Shown here: positions 8,491-18,115 of the stretch, piece by piece | Layout of the letters: the number at the start of each line of letters is the position of its first letter | Position numbering within the stretch: position 1 is the stretch's first letter | DNA from: Paenibacillus aestuarii | Lineage (GTDB): Bacteria > Bacillota > Bacilli > Paenibacillales > NBRC-103111 | Assembly (NCBI RefSeq): GCF_027789125.1 | Contig: NZ_JAQFVF010000035.1 | Coordinates: forward strand, 1 to 58,005 | Length of the DNA stretch: 58,005 nucleotides | Direction: 5' to 3' | Program-made: the position numbers and the translations under genes | Notes under the pieces: generated by a model | What the model was told of the DNA's origin: nothing | Database searches by the model: none | What the model saw: the letters and a program-made list of their open reading frames with translations, nothing else

Positions 8491-11400
8491 ATGATTTCAG
8501 TTCTGCACCGACCAGCGCGCAAGTGGATATCCACTATGCTTGTACCTGCATTAGTGGTGACAAGCACGTTCGGTTTGACAACAGGTACCGGCACCGTGCA
8601 TGCAGCTTCCGGCTTCACACCGCCTCAGGCGGTATTCGATCATTTACAGCAAGACGATTGGTCCGAGATTCATGATGTCTTATCCAACGTTTACGGATCG
8701 ATCACCACTCCGCTCAATATCAGCGATGTCGATAAGGGGAGCTACACAACAGGGCAGCTCATGGGCAATGGCGATATTGGAGCGATTGCCGCAGGTGTAT
8801 CTCCTACCTCCCAGCAGTTTTATTTTGCCAAGAACGATTTCTGGGGAACGCTGCATGCGCAGGGTAGTTCTGTGAAGGACAACGCCGGCATCTTGTCGGG
8901 AGGCGGCTTGGATATATGGCCGACCCAGGGCGGTGGCAGCCAGTCGGCAGCTTCGTTTCAGATGAAGCAAGATATTTTGAACGCTCAAGTCGTTACCCAG
9001 ATGCAGCTATCGAATGATAAGGGCAATGATGCCGATATTGAGCTGCGGTCGTGGACGGCTGATACGGACAATGTATTTGTCACTGAGGTTCAAAATAAAA
9101 GCAGCGACAGCATCACCCTGAATACGAAGCAATGGGTTCCGGCGATGGCCTACGCAAGCGGCAGCGCGACAGATTTAACGGATGCGCAGACAACTTACCC
9201 CTATACAGGGGGCATCGATATGACGGGCGCCAATCCGGTCCTGTGGACAACACGGGATACGAATGCGGGGAACTCCGGCAATACGACGGGCTTCAGGAGC
9301 CGCATGGCGACAGCCACAACGGTGGTAGGCACTACGCTCACGAATACCAAAGAGAAAATCGAAGCCAATGACTACTATGACAGTAACAAAGGGAAGTATT
9401 ATAACTCGCTCGGCGAGTCCGGCGATTTCACCGTTGGCGCGAACGCATCCGTCTATCTCGTGACCTATTTCGCGAGCAGCAGCGGTGCTTATGACCAGAT
9501 CGGCTCTGTGTCCGATGTGCAGACGAAGGCCGTGAGCGGGCTTACCGCTTACACGTCGAAGAGCGCGATCGATCAATTGAAAGCGGAGCATCTGAACTGG
9601 TGGAAAAATTACTGGCTGAAGAGCTACGCCCAGTTTAATGATGTTGAACTGAACCAGTACTATTACAGCTCTTTGTACATTCTTGGTAGCTCGAACAGAC
9701 CGACAAGCGCGAATGGCAAAGTGAATGCGCAGAACCTCCCGGCCTCGATGTACGGCGAATGGGTGCCTGCGGATAATGTGGGCTGGGGCGGAAGATACTT
9801 CCTGAATTATAACCAACAAGCCCATTATTACGCTTCAGGCTCAACGAACAGAATCGAGACCGCTGTTCCTTACAACAGGGTGATTGCCTATGACCGTCCT
9901 TGGCAAATCAACAATGCGGTTGATCAAGGGTTCGATGGAGCTGTTCATGTGCGAACGCTATCTCCGTTTCACCTCATGGCTCAAGCGCAAGTCGATGCCG
10001 ACCCGAAAGCGGCAACGAAAACCTATGGATTTAGCTCGGGATCCACGGATCAGAAATCGAACGGCATGTTCGCCGTGGTGCCGATGATTTTCTACTACGA
10101 ATACACGCTGGATGACGGTTATCTGCGAGATGTGCTGTATCCATACCTGAAAGACTTGCTTACGTTCTACAGTTCTTATGTATTAAAGCAGGATGATAGT
10201 AATGGACAGTACCACTACTCCGTCATCGGCTCGTCCATTCACGAAGGGGATGCGGCTGACATCAATCCCGATCTGGATATCGGGGCGATTAAGTACATGT
10301 CCAAATTCCTCATCTCGCATGCTGCGGCAATGAACGAGGATCAGGCGAATATCGATCGTTGGCAGGATCTAATGGAACATACCGCCTATCCGGAGGCGAT
10401 GCTGCCGAAAGGGATTTTTAATGCGGCGAATACCGGCAATCTGGTGCCTACGCTCATCGCGACGGATTATCAATCGCCTGACCAGCCGCATGTGGACATG
10501 ATCGAGCCCGGGGATCAGCCTGTTGAGCTGGAAGGTGTCGTCTTCCCGTTCGAAAATGCGCAAATGCTGGACGGTGACAAAGAGCTGCTGCAAAAGGTGC
10601 GGAATACGCTGGAATATATGAACGCTTGGGCGGCGAGCGGCTTTGCCGGCTGGAGCAGTCAAAATAACGGCTTCCCCAAAGTGTATGCCATCGCTGCAAG
10701 AGCGGGTTGGCCAGCGGCAGATCTGCTCGCCAAGTTCAAGACAGCGCTGAAAGCCAAACTCCGAAGCAGCAACTTGACCTATTATGGCAGCGGTGGTGCT
10801 GTCGAGACGATCGCCTCCATGGAGGGCTTGAATTCGATGCTGCTGCAGAGCGATACTACGCCGAATATGCCGAGCACGATCTGGGTGTTCCCGAATTGGG
10901 ATCAGTCGCGATCCGTATCGTTCGAGCGCTTAGGCGCCAAGGGGAATGTGGAAGTGTCCAGTACGTTTGACGCAGCGACGCAAACGGTTCCTTACGTGGA
11001 CATCCACAGCCGGCGAGAGGGGCAAATCGCGCTGGTCCATCCATGGTCGGCCGGCAAACCTGTCATTCAAGTTGTCAACAATGACAACACCTTGGGTGAT
11101 GCAGTGCCGTATACGATCCATGGCGGCAAAATTATTTTTGATGCGCATGCTGATACCCGTTATATGGTAATGAACGATATAACGGATGCAACGTCGCATG
11201 TGACAGATCTTGCTTTGGATAAATATGCTGCCAATCTGATCTACCAAGGTGGTAATGGCAGTGATAGTGCTGTAGTGACGGCCACTGTATACGGGAACGC
11301 TGGCGGCATGGTGACATGGTCTTCATCGGACAGCAGTGTGGTAACGGTGGAAGGGCATGGCCACACAGCTACGCTGAAAGCGGTAGGAACAGGCGCGAAT

Positions 11401-14400
11401 AAAGTGGCCAATGTTACCGTCACGGCGACAAGCGCAGATGATGGCGGCGTGGCGCAGACGATCAAGGTCAAAGTCGCTGACGCTTCTACAGTGCCGACAA
11501 GCCTGACGATGGTCAGTCCGGGCAAAGCGACGATTTACGGTCCAGGCAGTACGGACGCTTCCACAGCGAAAGTGTCGGCGACGGACAGACTGCAGCTGAC
11601 GGCATTCATCAGTCCCGTTAACGCATATGATAAACGGATTTTGTGGAAGAGTGACAAGCCGAACGTGGCGATGGTTGACAAAAATGGTTTAGTCATTGCG
11701 CGTGGAACCGGTACAGCCACTGTTACGGGAACGAGTATGGCGAATCCAAGCTTGCCGCCTATTACGAGTATCGTCACCGTGACCTCATCCGGTACGGACT
11801 TTAGCGGAGACGCCACGCTGGCTTCCGTCATCAATGCGGCTAAGTCCATATCCGCCTATGCCGGCGACAAGACGGGAAGCGGGGGCTTCACCCAGAAGTC
11901 GAGCAGCCCGAACTGGGAAGGCATGCAGGAGAATTTCCAGAAGGCCTATATCAATGCATTAGGCGTCAAGGATAAATACGCCGGTTATTCGACTTTTAAT
12001 ATTAGCCGGGACACCGCTTTCTTCACAGCCGTCGCTTTAAACGAAGCGATCCGCTCGATTGATCCGAGCAAAGCGTTAACCATCGTGCAAGATGTCGATA
12101 AAAGCGCGCTCGTTTCCGCCATCGATAGTGCCTCGAAATTGAAAGCTGACAATTTTGACACGGAAGAAGATTGGGCGAATCTGCAAGCTGCTTTGGCAGC
12201 TGCTCAGAGCGTGAACAGCGATCCTGCGGCGAAGCAAGCCGATGTGGATAACGCCTACGAGGCTTTGAAAGCAGCGATGAGCAAAGTGGCCAGTATGCCC
12301 ACATCGTCCGGCGGTGTGCCTGTTATTCAAGCCAATACGGTGACAGCCGACGTATATGGAAGCCGCTTTGTGCAAATGCAGGCACCGCTGGGCACGTGGA
12401 AGTGGACGGTGGCGAATGCTGACGGTTCAGCGAGCACGGCGGCCACGATCGATCCAAACGGCGGATTGCTGTACGCCACAGCGGAAGGGGCTTATCAAGT
12501 GACAGCCACGGAAGTCGGCGGTTCGTCTGTCTACAATTCTTTGATCGCCTTTCATCAAATGTCAGCCATTACGAATTTGACGATGAACGGCAATGGTAAC
12601 GGCAAAGTGTTCGGTTCGACGAGCAGCGGTTCCTACCCGCCGACCAACGTTTTTGACGGCAGTACGAGCACGTTCTTCGATCATAGCACTAGCGAGCCTT
12701 ATGTCGGTTGGGACTTCGGCCAGCCTGTTGCGGCCAATGTCATTCGCTTCCTGCCGCGTACCGGCTCGAATGCAGCCCGCATTTTCGGTGCGAAGCTGCA
12801 GGGTTCCAACACGTCGCAATCCAGCGGCTATGTGGACTTGTTAACGATTACGGATGCGATCTCGAATGGCACGTCTTCATCCTGGTTCATCAAAAACCTG
12901 AGCAATACGACGGGCTATCGTTATTACCGTTGGCTGGGTACGAACGGGTCGCATGGTAACGTGGCGGAAATTCAGCTTTTTGTCAACGTAGACAAAACGG
13001 AGCTCGGCAAAGCCCTGAACGCGGCTCAATCGCTTGTTGCAAGCAATTATACCGAGCGTTCATGGGAAGTTATGCAATCCGCAATGACGAATGCGGATCT
13101 GGTGTTCAATAATCCGACGGCCGGCCAAGCGGATATTGATGCGGCTGCAGCCGAAGTGCGCTCGGCGATGGATGGGCTGCAAGTAGCGGAAGGAAGCGTA
13201 CTGGCAATAGCAGCCGGCATTACGTCGATTGCTCCGCCGGCGAAGGATGCCGTTATGTTAATCCTGCCAACGGTTCCTGCAGGATTCACAATAGCGATTC
13301 ATAGCTCAAGCGATCCGGTTGTCATTGCTACGTATGGAGCGATTCAGCCGCAGGATACCGATGTGACGGTTCATCTTGTGTTAGAAGTAACCGCAGAATC
13401 CGACCATTCGCAAGCACTCACAAACAGCATACCTGTCGTCGTGCCTGCGGGTTCGACAGCTGCTGAGATAGCAGCCGGGATCACAGCCATCGCGCAACCT
13501 GCGAAGGATGCGCTTTCGTTAGCGCTGCCGCAGGTGCCGCCAGGATTCACCATCGGCATTAAGAGCTCCAGTAACACCGTGGTACTGGACACGTATGGCA
13601 ACATTACACCGCCGGTGAAGTATACGACTGTATATCTGGTGCTGGAAGTGACGAAACTGGCGAATCAAACGAAGGCGGATACAGGCGCGATTCAAGTGAA
13701 CGTGCTGCCGAAGTCCGGAGATGACAAAGGGAATGGCGGCAGTGTAAACAGTGGCGGAAGCGGCTCACCATCGCAACCGGAACAACCGCAAACGGGCACA
13801 CAGCTCGTGACTTCCGAGGATCTTGCGCAGCTTAACGCTGAAGGCAGCGTATCCATTCCGATTTCGTCGGATGTGCTGCAGGTCGCGCTTCCTGCTCGCT
13901 CAGCGGAGCTTCTTGCCGGACATCCACTGGTAATCCAATCGGATAAACTGTCGCTTACCATTCCAGCCGAAGTGCTGGCACAGCTTGCAGATCAGCTTTC
14001 AGGCGACGATCTGCTAACGAGCACGATCCAACTGAGCGTGAAGCCGCTCTCCGGTACCGAAGCCCAAAGTCTCCTTGCCAAGGGAGAAACGCTTAGCGGT
14101 GCGGATCTTCAATTATCAGGCGAGATTTTTGATTTTAGCTTATCGCTGGTCACCAAAGATGGTCATGTGACAAGCAGCCTAAGCAGCTTTAATCAGCCGC
14201 TGACGATTCGCTTGAAGACGGATGCAGCGATGAATCCGGATTTGCTCGGCATTTACTACATCGCTGATAACGGACAGCTGGAGTATGTCGGCGGACGATT
14301 CGAGCAAGGCGAGCTGGTGGCGGAGATTCATCATTTTAGCAAATACGCAGTTCTGGCGTTCAAAAAATCATTTGCCGATGTCCCGTCCACTCACTGGGCT

Positions 14401-14901
14401 GCGGAAGCCATTGCAGCGCTGACGGCGAGGCACATTGCGAATGGAACAAGCGACACTGCTTTTGAGCCGGAACGCTCTGTAACACGTGCGGAATTCACAG
14501 CTTTGCTTGTCAGAGCGCTGCATTTAACGGCGGCGGGCGAGCAGAAGTTTGCTGACGTAAATGCGCAGGCTTGGTACGCCGAGCCTATTGCGATCGCGGT
14601 GAAGGCAGGAATTGCCGGCGGCAGGAGCGATCAGGCATTTGCTCCCGACATGCAAATCACCCGCGAAGAAATGGTTACGATGCTGATGCGCGCATACGCG
14701 CTCGCCAAAGGGACGAAGCCGAATGACAAAGCGGCCGTATCCTTTAGCGATGAGTCAGCCATTGCACCATGGGCTCTCGTTGATGTCAAAGAGGCGGCAG
14801 CGCTCCAACTTGTTAATGGACGCGAAGCCGATAAATTCGTACCTGGCGGCATTTCTACGCGTGCCGAAGCTGCCGCGTTAATCTACCGCATGCTGAAGTA
14901 A
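8491..14901 (+). CDS. giant SLH-anchored multimodular glycoside hydrolase
   Basis: A 2,136-residue secreted protein. The signal peptide is residues 1 to about 38 (cleavage near VHA). Residues ~40-900 are a large catalytic region resembling the (alpha/alpha)6 GH95-type fold (GQLMGNGDIGAIAAG near the start; WGGRYFLNYNQQAHYYASGS further on). Then come two bacterial Ig-like domains (~904-1100), a FIVAR helical module (~1201-1267), an Ig-like part, an F5/8-type C carbohydrate-binding domain (~1369-1500), a second FIVAR (~1501-1567), two ~85-residue repeats (~1570-1737), a Gly/Ser linker, a ~190-residue domain, and three SLH domains (~1959-2136) that bind the cell wall. The start ATG at 8491 follows AAGGAGAGG; an upstream ATG at 8473 overlaps that site. 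The exact enzymatic family and linkage are uncertain (alpha-L-fucosidase or alpha-L-galactosidase type is possible). Confidence 0.85.
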   Translation: MISVLHRPARKWISTMLVPALVVTSTFGLTTGTGTVHAASGFTPPQAVFDHLQQDDWSEIHDVLSNVYGSITTPLNISDVDKGSYTTGQLMGNGDIGAIAAGVSPTSQQFYFAKNDFWGTLHAQGSSVKDNAGILSGGGLDIWPTQGGGSQSAASFQMKQDILNAQVVTQMQLSNDKGNDADIELRSWTADTDNVFVTEVQNKSSDSITLNTKQWVPAMAYASGSATDLTDAQTTYPYTGGIDMTGANPVLWTTRDTNAGNSGNTTGFRSRMATATTVVGTTLTNTKEKIEANDYYDSNKGKYYNSLGESGDFTVGANASVYLVTYFASSSGAYDQIGSVSDVQTKAVSGLTAYTSKSAIDQLKAEHLNWWKNYWLKSYAQFNDVELNQYYYSSLYILGSSNRPTSANGKVNAQNLPASMYGEWVPADNVGWGGRYFLNYNQQAHYYASGSTNRIETAVPYNRVIAYDRPWQINNAVDQGFDGAVHVRTLSPFHLMAQAQVDADPKAATKTYGFSSGSTDQKSNGMFAVVPMIFYYEYTLDDGYLRDVLYPYLKDLLTFYSSYVLKQDDSNGQYHYSVIGSSIHEGDAADINPDLDIGAIKYMSKFLISHAAAMNEDQANIDRWQDLMEHTAYPEAMLPKGIFNAANTGNLVPTLIATDYQSPDQPHVDMIEPGDQPVELEGVVFPFENAQMLDGDKELLQKVRNTLEYMNAWAASGFAGWSSQNNGFPKVYAIAARAGWPAADLLAKFKTALKAKLRSSNLTYYGSGGAVETIASMEGLNSMLLQSDTTPNMPSTIWVFPNWDQSRSVSFERLGAKGNVEVSSTFDAATQTVPYVDIHSRREGQIALVHPWSAGKPVIQVVNNDNTLGDAVPYTIHGGKIIFDAHADTRYMVMNDITDATSHVTDLALDKYAANLIYQGGNGSDSAVVTATVYGNAGGMVTWSSSDSSVVTVEGHGHTATLKAVGTGANKVANVTVTATSADDGGVAQTIKVKVADASTVPTSLTMVSPGKATIYGPGSTDASTAKVSATDRLQLTAFISPVNAYDKRILWKSDKPNVAMVDKNGLVIARGTGTATVTGTSMANPSLPPITSIVTVTSSGTDFSGDATLASVINAAKSISAYAGDKTGSGGFTQKSSSPNWEGMQENFQKAYINALGVKDKYAGYSTFNISRDTAFFTAVALNEAIRSIDPSKALTIVQDVDKSALVSAIDSASKLKADNFDTEEDWANLQAALAAAQSVNSDPAAKQADVDNAYEALKAAMSKVASMPTSSGGVPVIQANTVTADVYGSRFVQMQAPLGTWKWTVANADGSASTAATIDPNGGLLYATAEGAYQVTATEVGGSSVYNSLIAFHQMSAITNLTMNGNGNGKVFGSTSSGSYPPTNVFDGSTSTFFDHSTSEPYVGWDFGQPVAANVIRFLPRTGSNAARIFGAKLQGSNTSQSSGYVDLLTITDAISNGTSSSWFIKNLSNTTGYRYYRWLGTNGSHGNVAEIQLFVNVDKTELGKALNAAQSLVASNYTERSWEVMQSAMTNADLVFNNPTAGQADIDAAAAEVRSAMDGLQVAEGSVLAIAAGITSIAPPAKDAVMLILPTVPAGFTIAIHSSSDPVVIATYGAIQPQDTDVTVHLVLEVTAESDHSQALTNSIPVVVPAGSTAAEIAAGITAIAQPAKDALSLALPQVPPGFTIGIKSSSNTVVLDTYGNITPPVKYTTVYLVLEVTKLANQTKADTGAIQVNVLPKSGDDKGNGGSVNSGGSGSPSQPEQPQTGTQLVTSEDLAQLNAEGSVSIPISSDVLQVALPARSAELLAGHPLVIQSDKLSLTIPAEVLAQLADQLSGDDLLTSTIQLSVKPLSGTEAQSLLAKGETLSGADLQLSGEIFDFSLSLVTKDGHVTSSLSSFNQPLTIRLKTDAAMNPDLLGIYYIADNGQLEYVGGRFEQGELVAEIHHFSKYAVLAFKKSFADVPSTHWAAEAIAALTARHIANGTSDTAFEPERSVTRAEFTALLVRALHLTAAGEQKFADVNAQAWYAEPIAIAVKAGIAGGRSDQAFAPDMQITREEMVTMLMRAYALAKGTKPNDKAAVSFSDESAIAPWALVDVKEAAALQLVNGREADKFVPGGISTRAEAAALIYRMLK

Positions 14902-14907
14902 ACTATC

Positions 14908-14939
14908 GCAAGCACCAACGATGAGTTGGTGCTTGCTTT
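14908..14939 (+). terminator. hairpin between the giant glycosidase and GH36 genes
   Basis: A perfect 12-bp stem (GCAAGCACCAAC / GTTGGTGCTTGC, 5-base loop) followed only by TTTC. It is likely a partial terminator or an mRNA-stabilising hairpin inside the operon, because the next gene starts 30 bases on without a clear promoter. Confidence 0.6.
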
Positions 14940-14969
14940 CTACTAAAAAGAGAGCGGAGGAGCTCTGTT

Positions 14970-17159
14970 ATGCCTATTTTTTACCAGGAGTCCAGTAAGC
15001 AATTTCATTTACAAGCCAAAGAAACCAGTTATATCATACAGATTCTGCCTTCAGGCCATCTTGCGCATGTGTATTGGGGCAAAAAGCTGCATAGCCGGCA
15101 TGCGCCCAAGCTGCCCCCGTTTATCGATCGTCCTTTCTCTCCGAATACAGGAAGCGGGAAACGAATGTTTTCGTTAGACACATTGCCGCAAGAATATCCC
15201 GCGTATGGCCAGGGCGATTACCGGCATCCTGCATTGGAAACCGAGCTGGAGAACGGCTCGCGCATCACTGATTTACGGTATGCCGGTTACCGCATCTATG
15301 AAGGAAAACCGCAGTTAGCGGGACTGCCTGCCACTTATGTCGAACAACAGGACGAAGCTTGGACGCTCGAAATCGAGCTGAAGGACCAAATTAGCGGCTT
15401 GCAGGCGACGCTGCTTTACTCCGTTTTTGAACAGCATAATGCGCTGGCTCGGTCGGTTCGTTTCCTGAATAACTCGGATCACAGCTTGAAGCTCGCGCGC
15501 GCGTTAAGTATGAGTGTCGATATGCCCCATGCAAACTATGATGCGCTGCATCTGGCCGGCACTTGGGCGAAGGAAAGGCATGTCGAGCGTTCAGCCGTCA
15601 CAAGCGGCAGCAAATCGATCGGCAGCAGCAGAGGGGCCAGCAGCCATCAGTACAATCCGTTTGTTGCGCTTCTTCAGCCGAACGCCGACGAGGATCACGG
15701 GGATGTTTACGGGTTCAGCCTCGTTTACAGCGGTAACTTTAGCGCGACGATTGAAGTCGACCCTTTTTATCATACACGGGTATCGATGGGCATCAATCCT
15801 TTTGATTTTACCTGGCTGCTTGAGCCTGGCGAGACGTTCCAGACACCTGAAGCTGTGCTCGTATACTCCGCTGAAGGATTGGGAGGCATGTCCAGAACGT
15901 TTCATAAACTGTACCGTACCCGGTTGTGCCGGGGAATTTACCGCGATCAAAGCAGACCTGTATTAATTAACAACTGGGAAGCGACTTATTTTGACTTCAG
16001 CGAAGAAAAAATCGAAGCGATCGCCAAGGCCGCAGGCGAGCTCGGCATCGAGCTGTTCGTGCTGGATGACGGCTGGTTCGGGCGCAGAAACGACGATACC
16101 AGCTCGCTCGGCGACTGGTACGTGAACCGTGACAAGCTTCCGCACGGTCTGGACCACTTGGCTAAGCGCGTCAATGAACAAGGCCTGCAGTTCGGGCTAT
16201 GGTTTGAGCCGGAGATGGTATCCCCTGACAGTGACCTTTACCGCGCGCATCCGGACTGGTGCTTGCACGTTCCTGGCCGTGATCGGACGCTTGGCAGAAA
16301 TCAGCTTGTGCTGGATTTAAGCAGAGAAGACGTCTGCGCGGAAGTCGTGCGCCGGGTTTCAAGTATTTTGGCGGGGGCGCCGATCTCTTATGTCAAATGG
16401 GACATGAACCGCCATATGACGGAAATCGGCTCCGCGAAGCTCGCCCCGAACCGGCAGAAGGAGACCGCGCATAGGTACATGCTGGGGTTATACCGCATTA
16501 TGGACGAGATTACGGCGGCCTTCCCGCATGTTTTGTTCGAAAGCTGCTCCGGTGGCGGCGGCAGATTCGATCCGGGCATTCTGCATTACATGCCGCAGAC
16601 GTGGACAAGCGACAACACCGACGCGGTGGCCCGCCTGAAGATTCAGTACGGGACCAGTCTGGTCTACCCCGTAAGCGCCATGGGGGTGCATATCTCGGCT
16701 GTGCCGAATCATCAAATGCACCGTTCCACCTCGTTGAAGATGCGCGGTGATGTGGCGATGTCCGGCAATTTTGGCTACGAATTAGATCTGACGGCGTTCA
16801 CGGAGGAAGAAAGAGAACTGGCCATCTTGCAAATTGCCACGTACAAGGAAGTGAGAGAGCTGGTTCAACAGGGCAGCTTTCATCGGATTTTGAGCCCGTT
16901 TGACGGTAGCGAGGCGGCCTGGATGTTTGTTGCAGAAGACCAGTCGGAAGCGCTGGTCGCTTATTTTAAGGTGCTCGCAGAATCGAATGAGCCGACGAAA
17001 CAGCTCCGGTTGAAGGGTTTGCATCCTGAATACGTCTACGAGATGGAAGGAACGGATGAGAGGTATGGCGGAGATGAGCTGATGTATGCAGGCATATTCC
17101 TGCCTGATCTTCATGGAGATTTTCAAAGTCTTCTATGGCGGTTTAAGGCAGTAAAATAG
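14970..17159 (+). CDS. alpha-galactosidase, GH36
   Basis: A 729-residue cytoplasmic retaining alpha-galactosidase that releases terminal alpha-galactose from raffinose-type oligosaccharides or galactosylated glycans. The nucleophile is Asp478 in KWDMNR and the acid/base Asp548 in TSDNTDA. The Gly-rich FESCSGGGGRFDPG and the tetramer/lid motif LDDGWFGRRNDD are typical. From memory, the residue numbers and length coincide with the Geobacillus enzyme AgaA. There is no signal peptide. It follows the giant surface enzyme and shares its operon, so imported fragments probably carry alpha-galactose. A strong GGAGGAG site precedes the ATG. Confidence 0.95.
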   Translation: MPIFYQESSKQFHLQAKETSYIIQILPSGHLAHVYWGKKLHSRHAPKLPPFIDRPFSPNTGSGKRMFSLDTLPQEYPAYGQGDYRHPALETELENGSRITDLRYAGYRIYEGKPQLAGLPATYVEQQDEAWTLEIELKDQISGLQATLLYSVFEQHNALARSVRFLNNSDHSLKLARALSMSVDMPHANYDALHLAGTWAKERHVERSAVTSGSKSIGSSRGASSHQYNPFVALLQPNADEDHGDVYGFSLVYSGNFSATIEVDPFYHTRVSMGINPFDFTWLLEPGETFQTPEAVLVYSAEGLGGMSRTFHKLYRTRLCRGIYRDQSRPVLINNWEATYFDFSEEKIEAIAKAAGELGIELFVLDDGWFGRRNDDTSSLGDWYVNRDKLPHGLDHLAKRVNEQGLQFGLWFEPEMVSPDSDLYRAHPDWCLHVPGRDRTLGRNQLVLDLSREDVCAEVVRRVSSILAGAPISYVKWDMNRHMTEIGSAKLAPNRQKETAHRYMLGLYRIMDEITAAFPHVLFESCSGGGGRFDPGILHYMPQTWTSDNTDAVARLKIQYGTSLVYPVSAMGVHISAVPNHQMHRSTSLKMRGDVAMSGNFGYELDLTAFTEEERELAILQIATYKEVRELVQQGSFHRILSPFDGSEAAWMFVAEDQSEALVAYFKVLAESNEPTKQLRLKGLHPEYVYEMEGTDERYGGDELMYAGIFLPDLHGDFQSLLWRFKAVK

Positions 17160-17168
17160 CAGCACTTG

Positions 17169-17208
17169 AAACAGTCCCGTTAAGGCGCAGGCCTCATTGG
17201 GACTGTTT
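17169..17208 (+). terminator. terminator of the glycan operon, possibly bidirectional
   Basis: AAACAGTCCC pairs with GGGACTGTTT (10 bp) around a 20-base loop, with A and T tracts on both sides. It ends the GH36 transcript and overlaps the 3' end of the convergent small membrane protein gene. Confidence 0.75.
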
Positions 17209-17388
17209 ATTAGTTTCCACGATTACATCATGGGGATCTTGGATTCCTTGATATTTCCGCTGCTGTACGCCCCATACGGTTAAAGAACCCATTAATACAA
17301 CAAAGGCAATTACGAGCCAAAACGGCTGGTATATTCGGCGAAAACTATCTGCAAGTTCGGTGCCCGACATATAGATTGGATTTTTCAT
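17194..17388 (-). CDS. small single-pass membrane protein (64 residues)
   Basis: A short minus-strand gene. It begins MKNPIYMSGTELADSF, has one hydrophobic helix (about residues 22-42, WLVIAFVVLMGSLTVWG), and ends in a hydrophilic tail with HDVIVETNKQSQ. Support comes from a perfect AGGAGG (17398-17403) 9 bases before the ATG. The reading frame runs further upstream but the extension is low-complexity and lacks a ribosome site. The last codons lie inside the terminator hairpin shared with the convergent GH36 gene. I do not recognise the family. It could be a regulator of a membrane complex or a sporulation peptide, but nothing proves this. Confidence 0.6.
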   Translation of the reverse strand: MKNPIYMSGTELADSFRRIYQPFWLVIAFVVLMGSLTVWGVQQRKYQGIQDPHDVIVETNKQSQ

Positions 17389-17565
17389 ACCCAATCGCCT
17401 CCTATCGACGAATCTAGTACTAGTTTTAACCAATCTATAAACTTCTAAACCTATTAGCGCTGGTAGTGGTGCCGTGTCCGCGCCGGTGCCGGTGCCCGTG
17501 CCGTCATAGAATAGAGTTGTAGTTAGGTCAGCTGGCGAAGAGCTGGGAGACGGTCTATATTTTTC

Positions 17566-17574
17566 TGCTATAAT
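17566..17574 (+). promoter_or_regulatory. extended -10 promoter of the GNAT gene
   Basis: TGCTATAAT is an extended -10 box with a perfect TATAAT at 17569-17574, 43 bases before the ATG. No good -35 is seen, as is usual for extended -10 promoters. The preceding 17461-17510 stretch is a GC-rich run of GCCGGTGCC-like repeats with no visible gene. Confidence 0.6.
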
Positions 17575-17617
17575 AAAGGGAAATAGTAGGATATCTTCAT
17601 GATGTGGAGGGAAACAT

Positions 17618-18073
17618 ATGGACATTAAGCAGGATGATTTGACAGGTTCCCAAATAGCGGCATTGATCGCGGAGCATCTGCATGGGATGACGCTTCATTC
17701 CCCGCCGGAAAGCATTCATGCTCTGAACCTGGAGGGCTTGAAGCAGCCGGATGTGACGTTCTGGAGCGCATGGGAAGAAGAGGAGCTGCTGGGATGCGGG
17801 GCGCTGAAACAATTGGATGAGCAGCATGGCGAATTGAAATCCATGCGAACTGCAACCGCACATCTCCGCAAAGGCGTGGCCAGGCGGGTTCTGGAACACA
17901 TCATCACGGAAGCCAAGCAGCGCGGCTACAAACGGCTGAGCTTGGAGACCGGTTCGATGGAAGCTTTTTCCCCGGCAAGAACGCTGTACGCAAGCGTTGG
18001 GTTTCAGGATTGCGGACCGTTTGCCGATTACGAGGAAGATCCGTACAGCATTTTTATGACAATGGAATTATAA
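17618..18073 (+). CDS. GNAT family N-acetyltransferase
   Basis: A 151-residue acetyl-CoA-dependent acetyltransferase. The pyrophosphate-binding loop appears as LRKGVARRVLEHII and the C-terminal beta-strand region as ARTLYASVGFQDCGPFADY, the pattern of YjaB/ElaA-like small GNATs. The start ATG follows GGAGGGAAACAT. It is a single-gene unit ended by a hairpin at 18087-18112. The acceptor substrate cannot be predicted. Confidence 0.85.
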   Translation: MDIKQDDLTGSQIAALIAEHLHGMTLHSPPESIHALNLEGLKQPDVTFWSAWEEEELLGCGALKQLDEQHGELKSMRTATAHLRKGVARRVLEHIITEAKQRGYKRLSLETGSMEAFSPARTLYASVGFQDCGPFADYEEDPYSIFMTMEL

Positions 18074-18086
18074 AAGATGCTGGTCT

Positions 18087-18112
18087 GCTTCATGTTTGAC
18101 ATGAAGCTTTCT
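18087..18112 (+). terminator. terminator after the GNAT gene
   Basis: GCTTCATGT pairs perfectly with ACATGAAGC around a TTG loop (9 bp), followed by TTTCT. The T tract is short, so strength is moderate. Confidence 0.6.
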
Positions 18113-18115
18113 CTG

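Noticed and set aside
17389..17625. N-terminal extension of the 64-residue membrane protein to 143 residues
   Set aside because: The extension is low-complexity (Gly-Thr and Pro-rich), crosses the promoter of the divergent GNAT gene, and has no ribosome site, while the ATG at 17388 has a perfect one.
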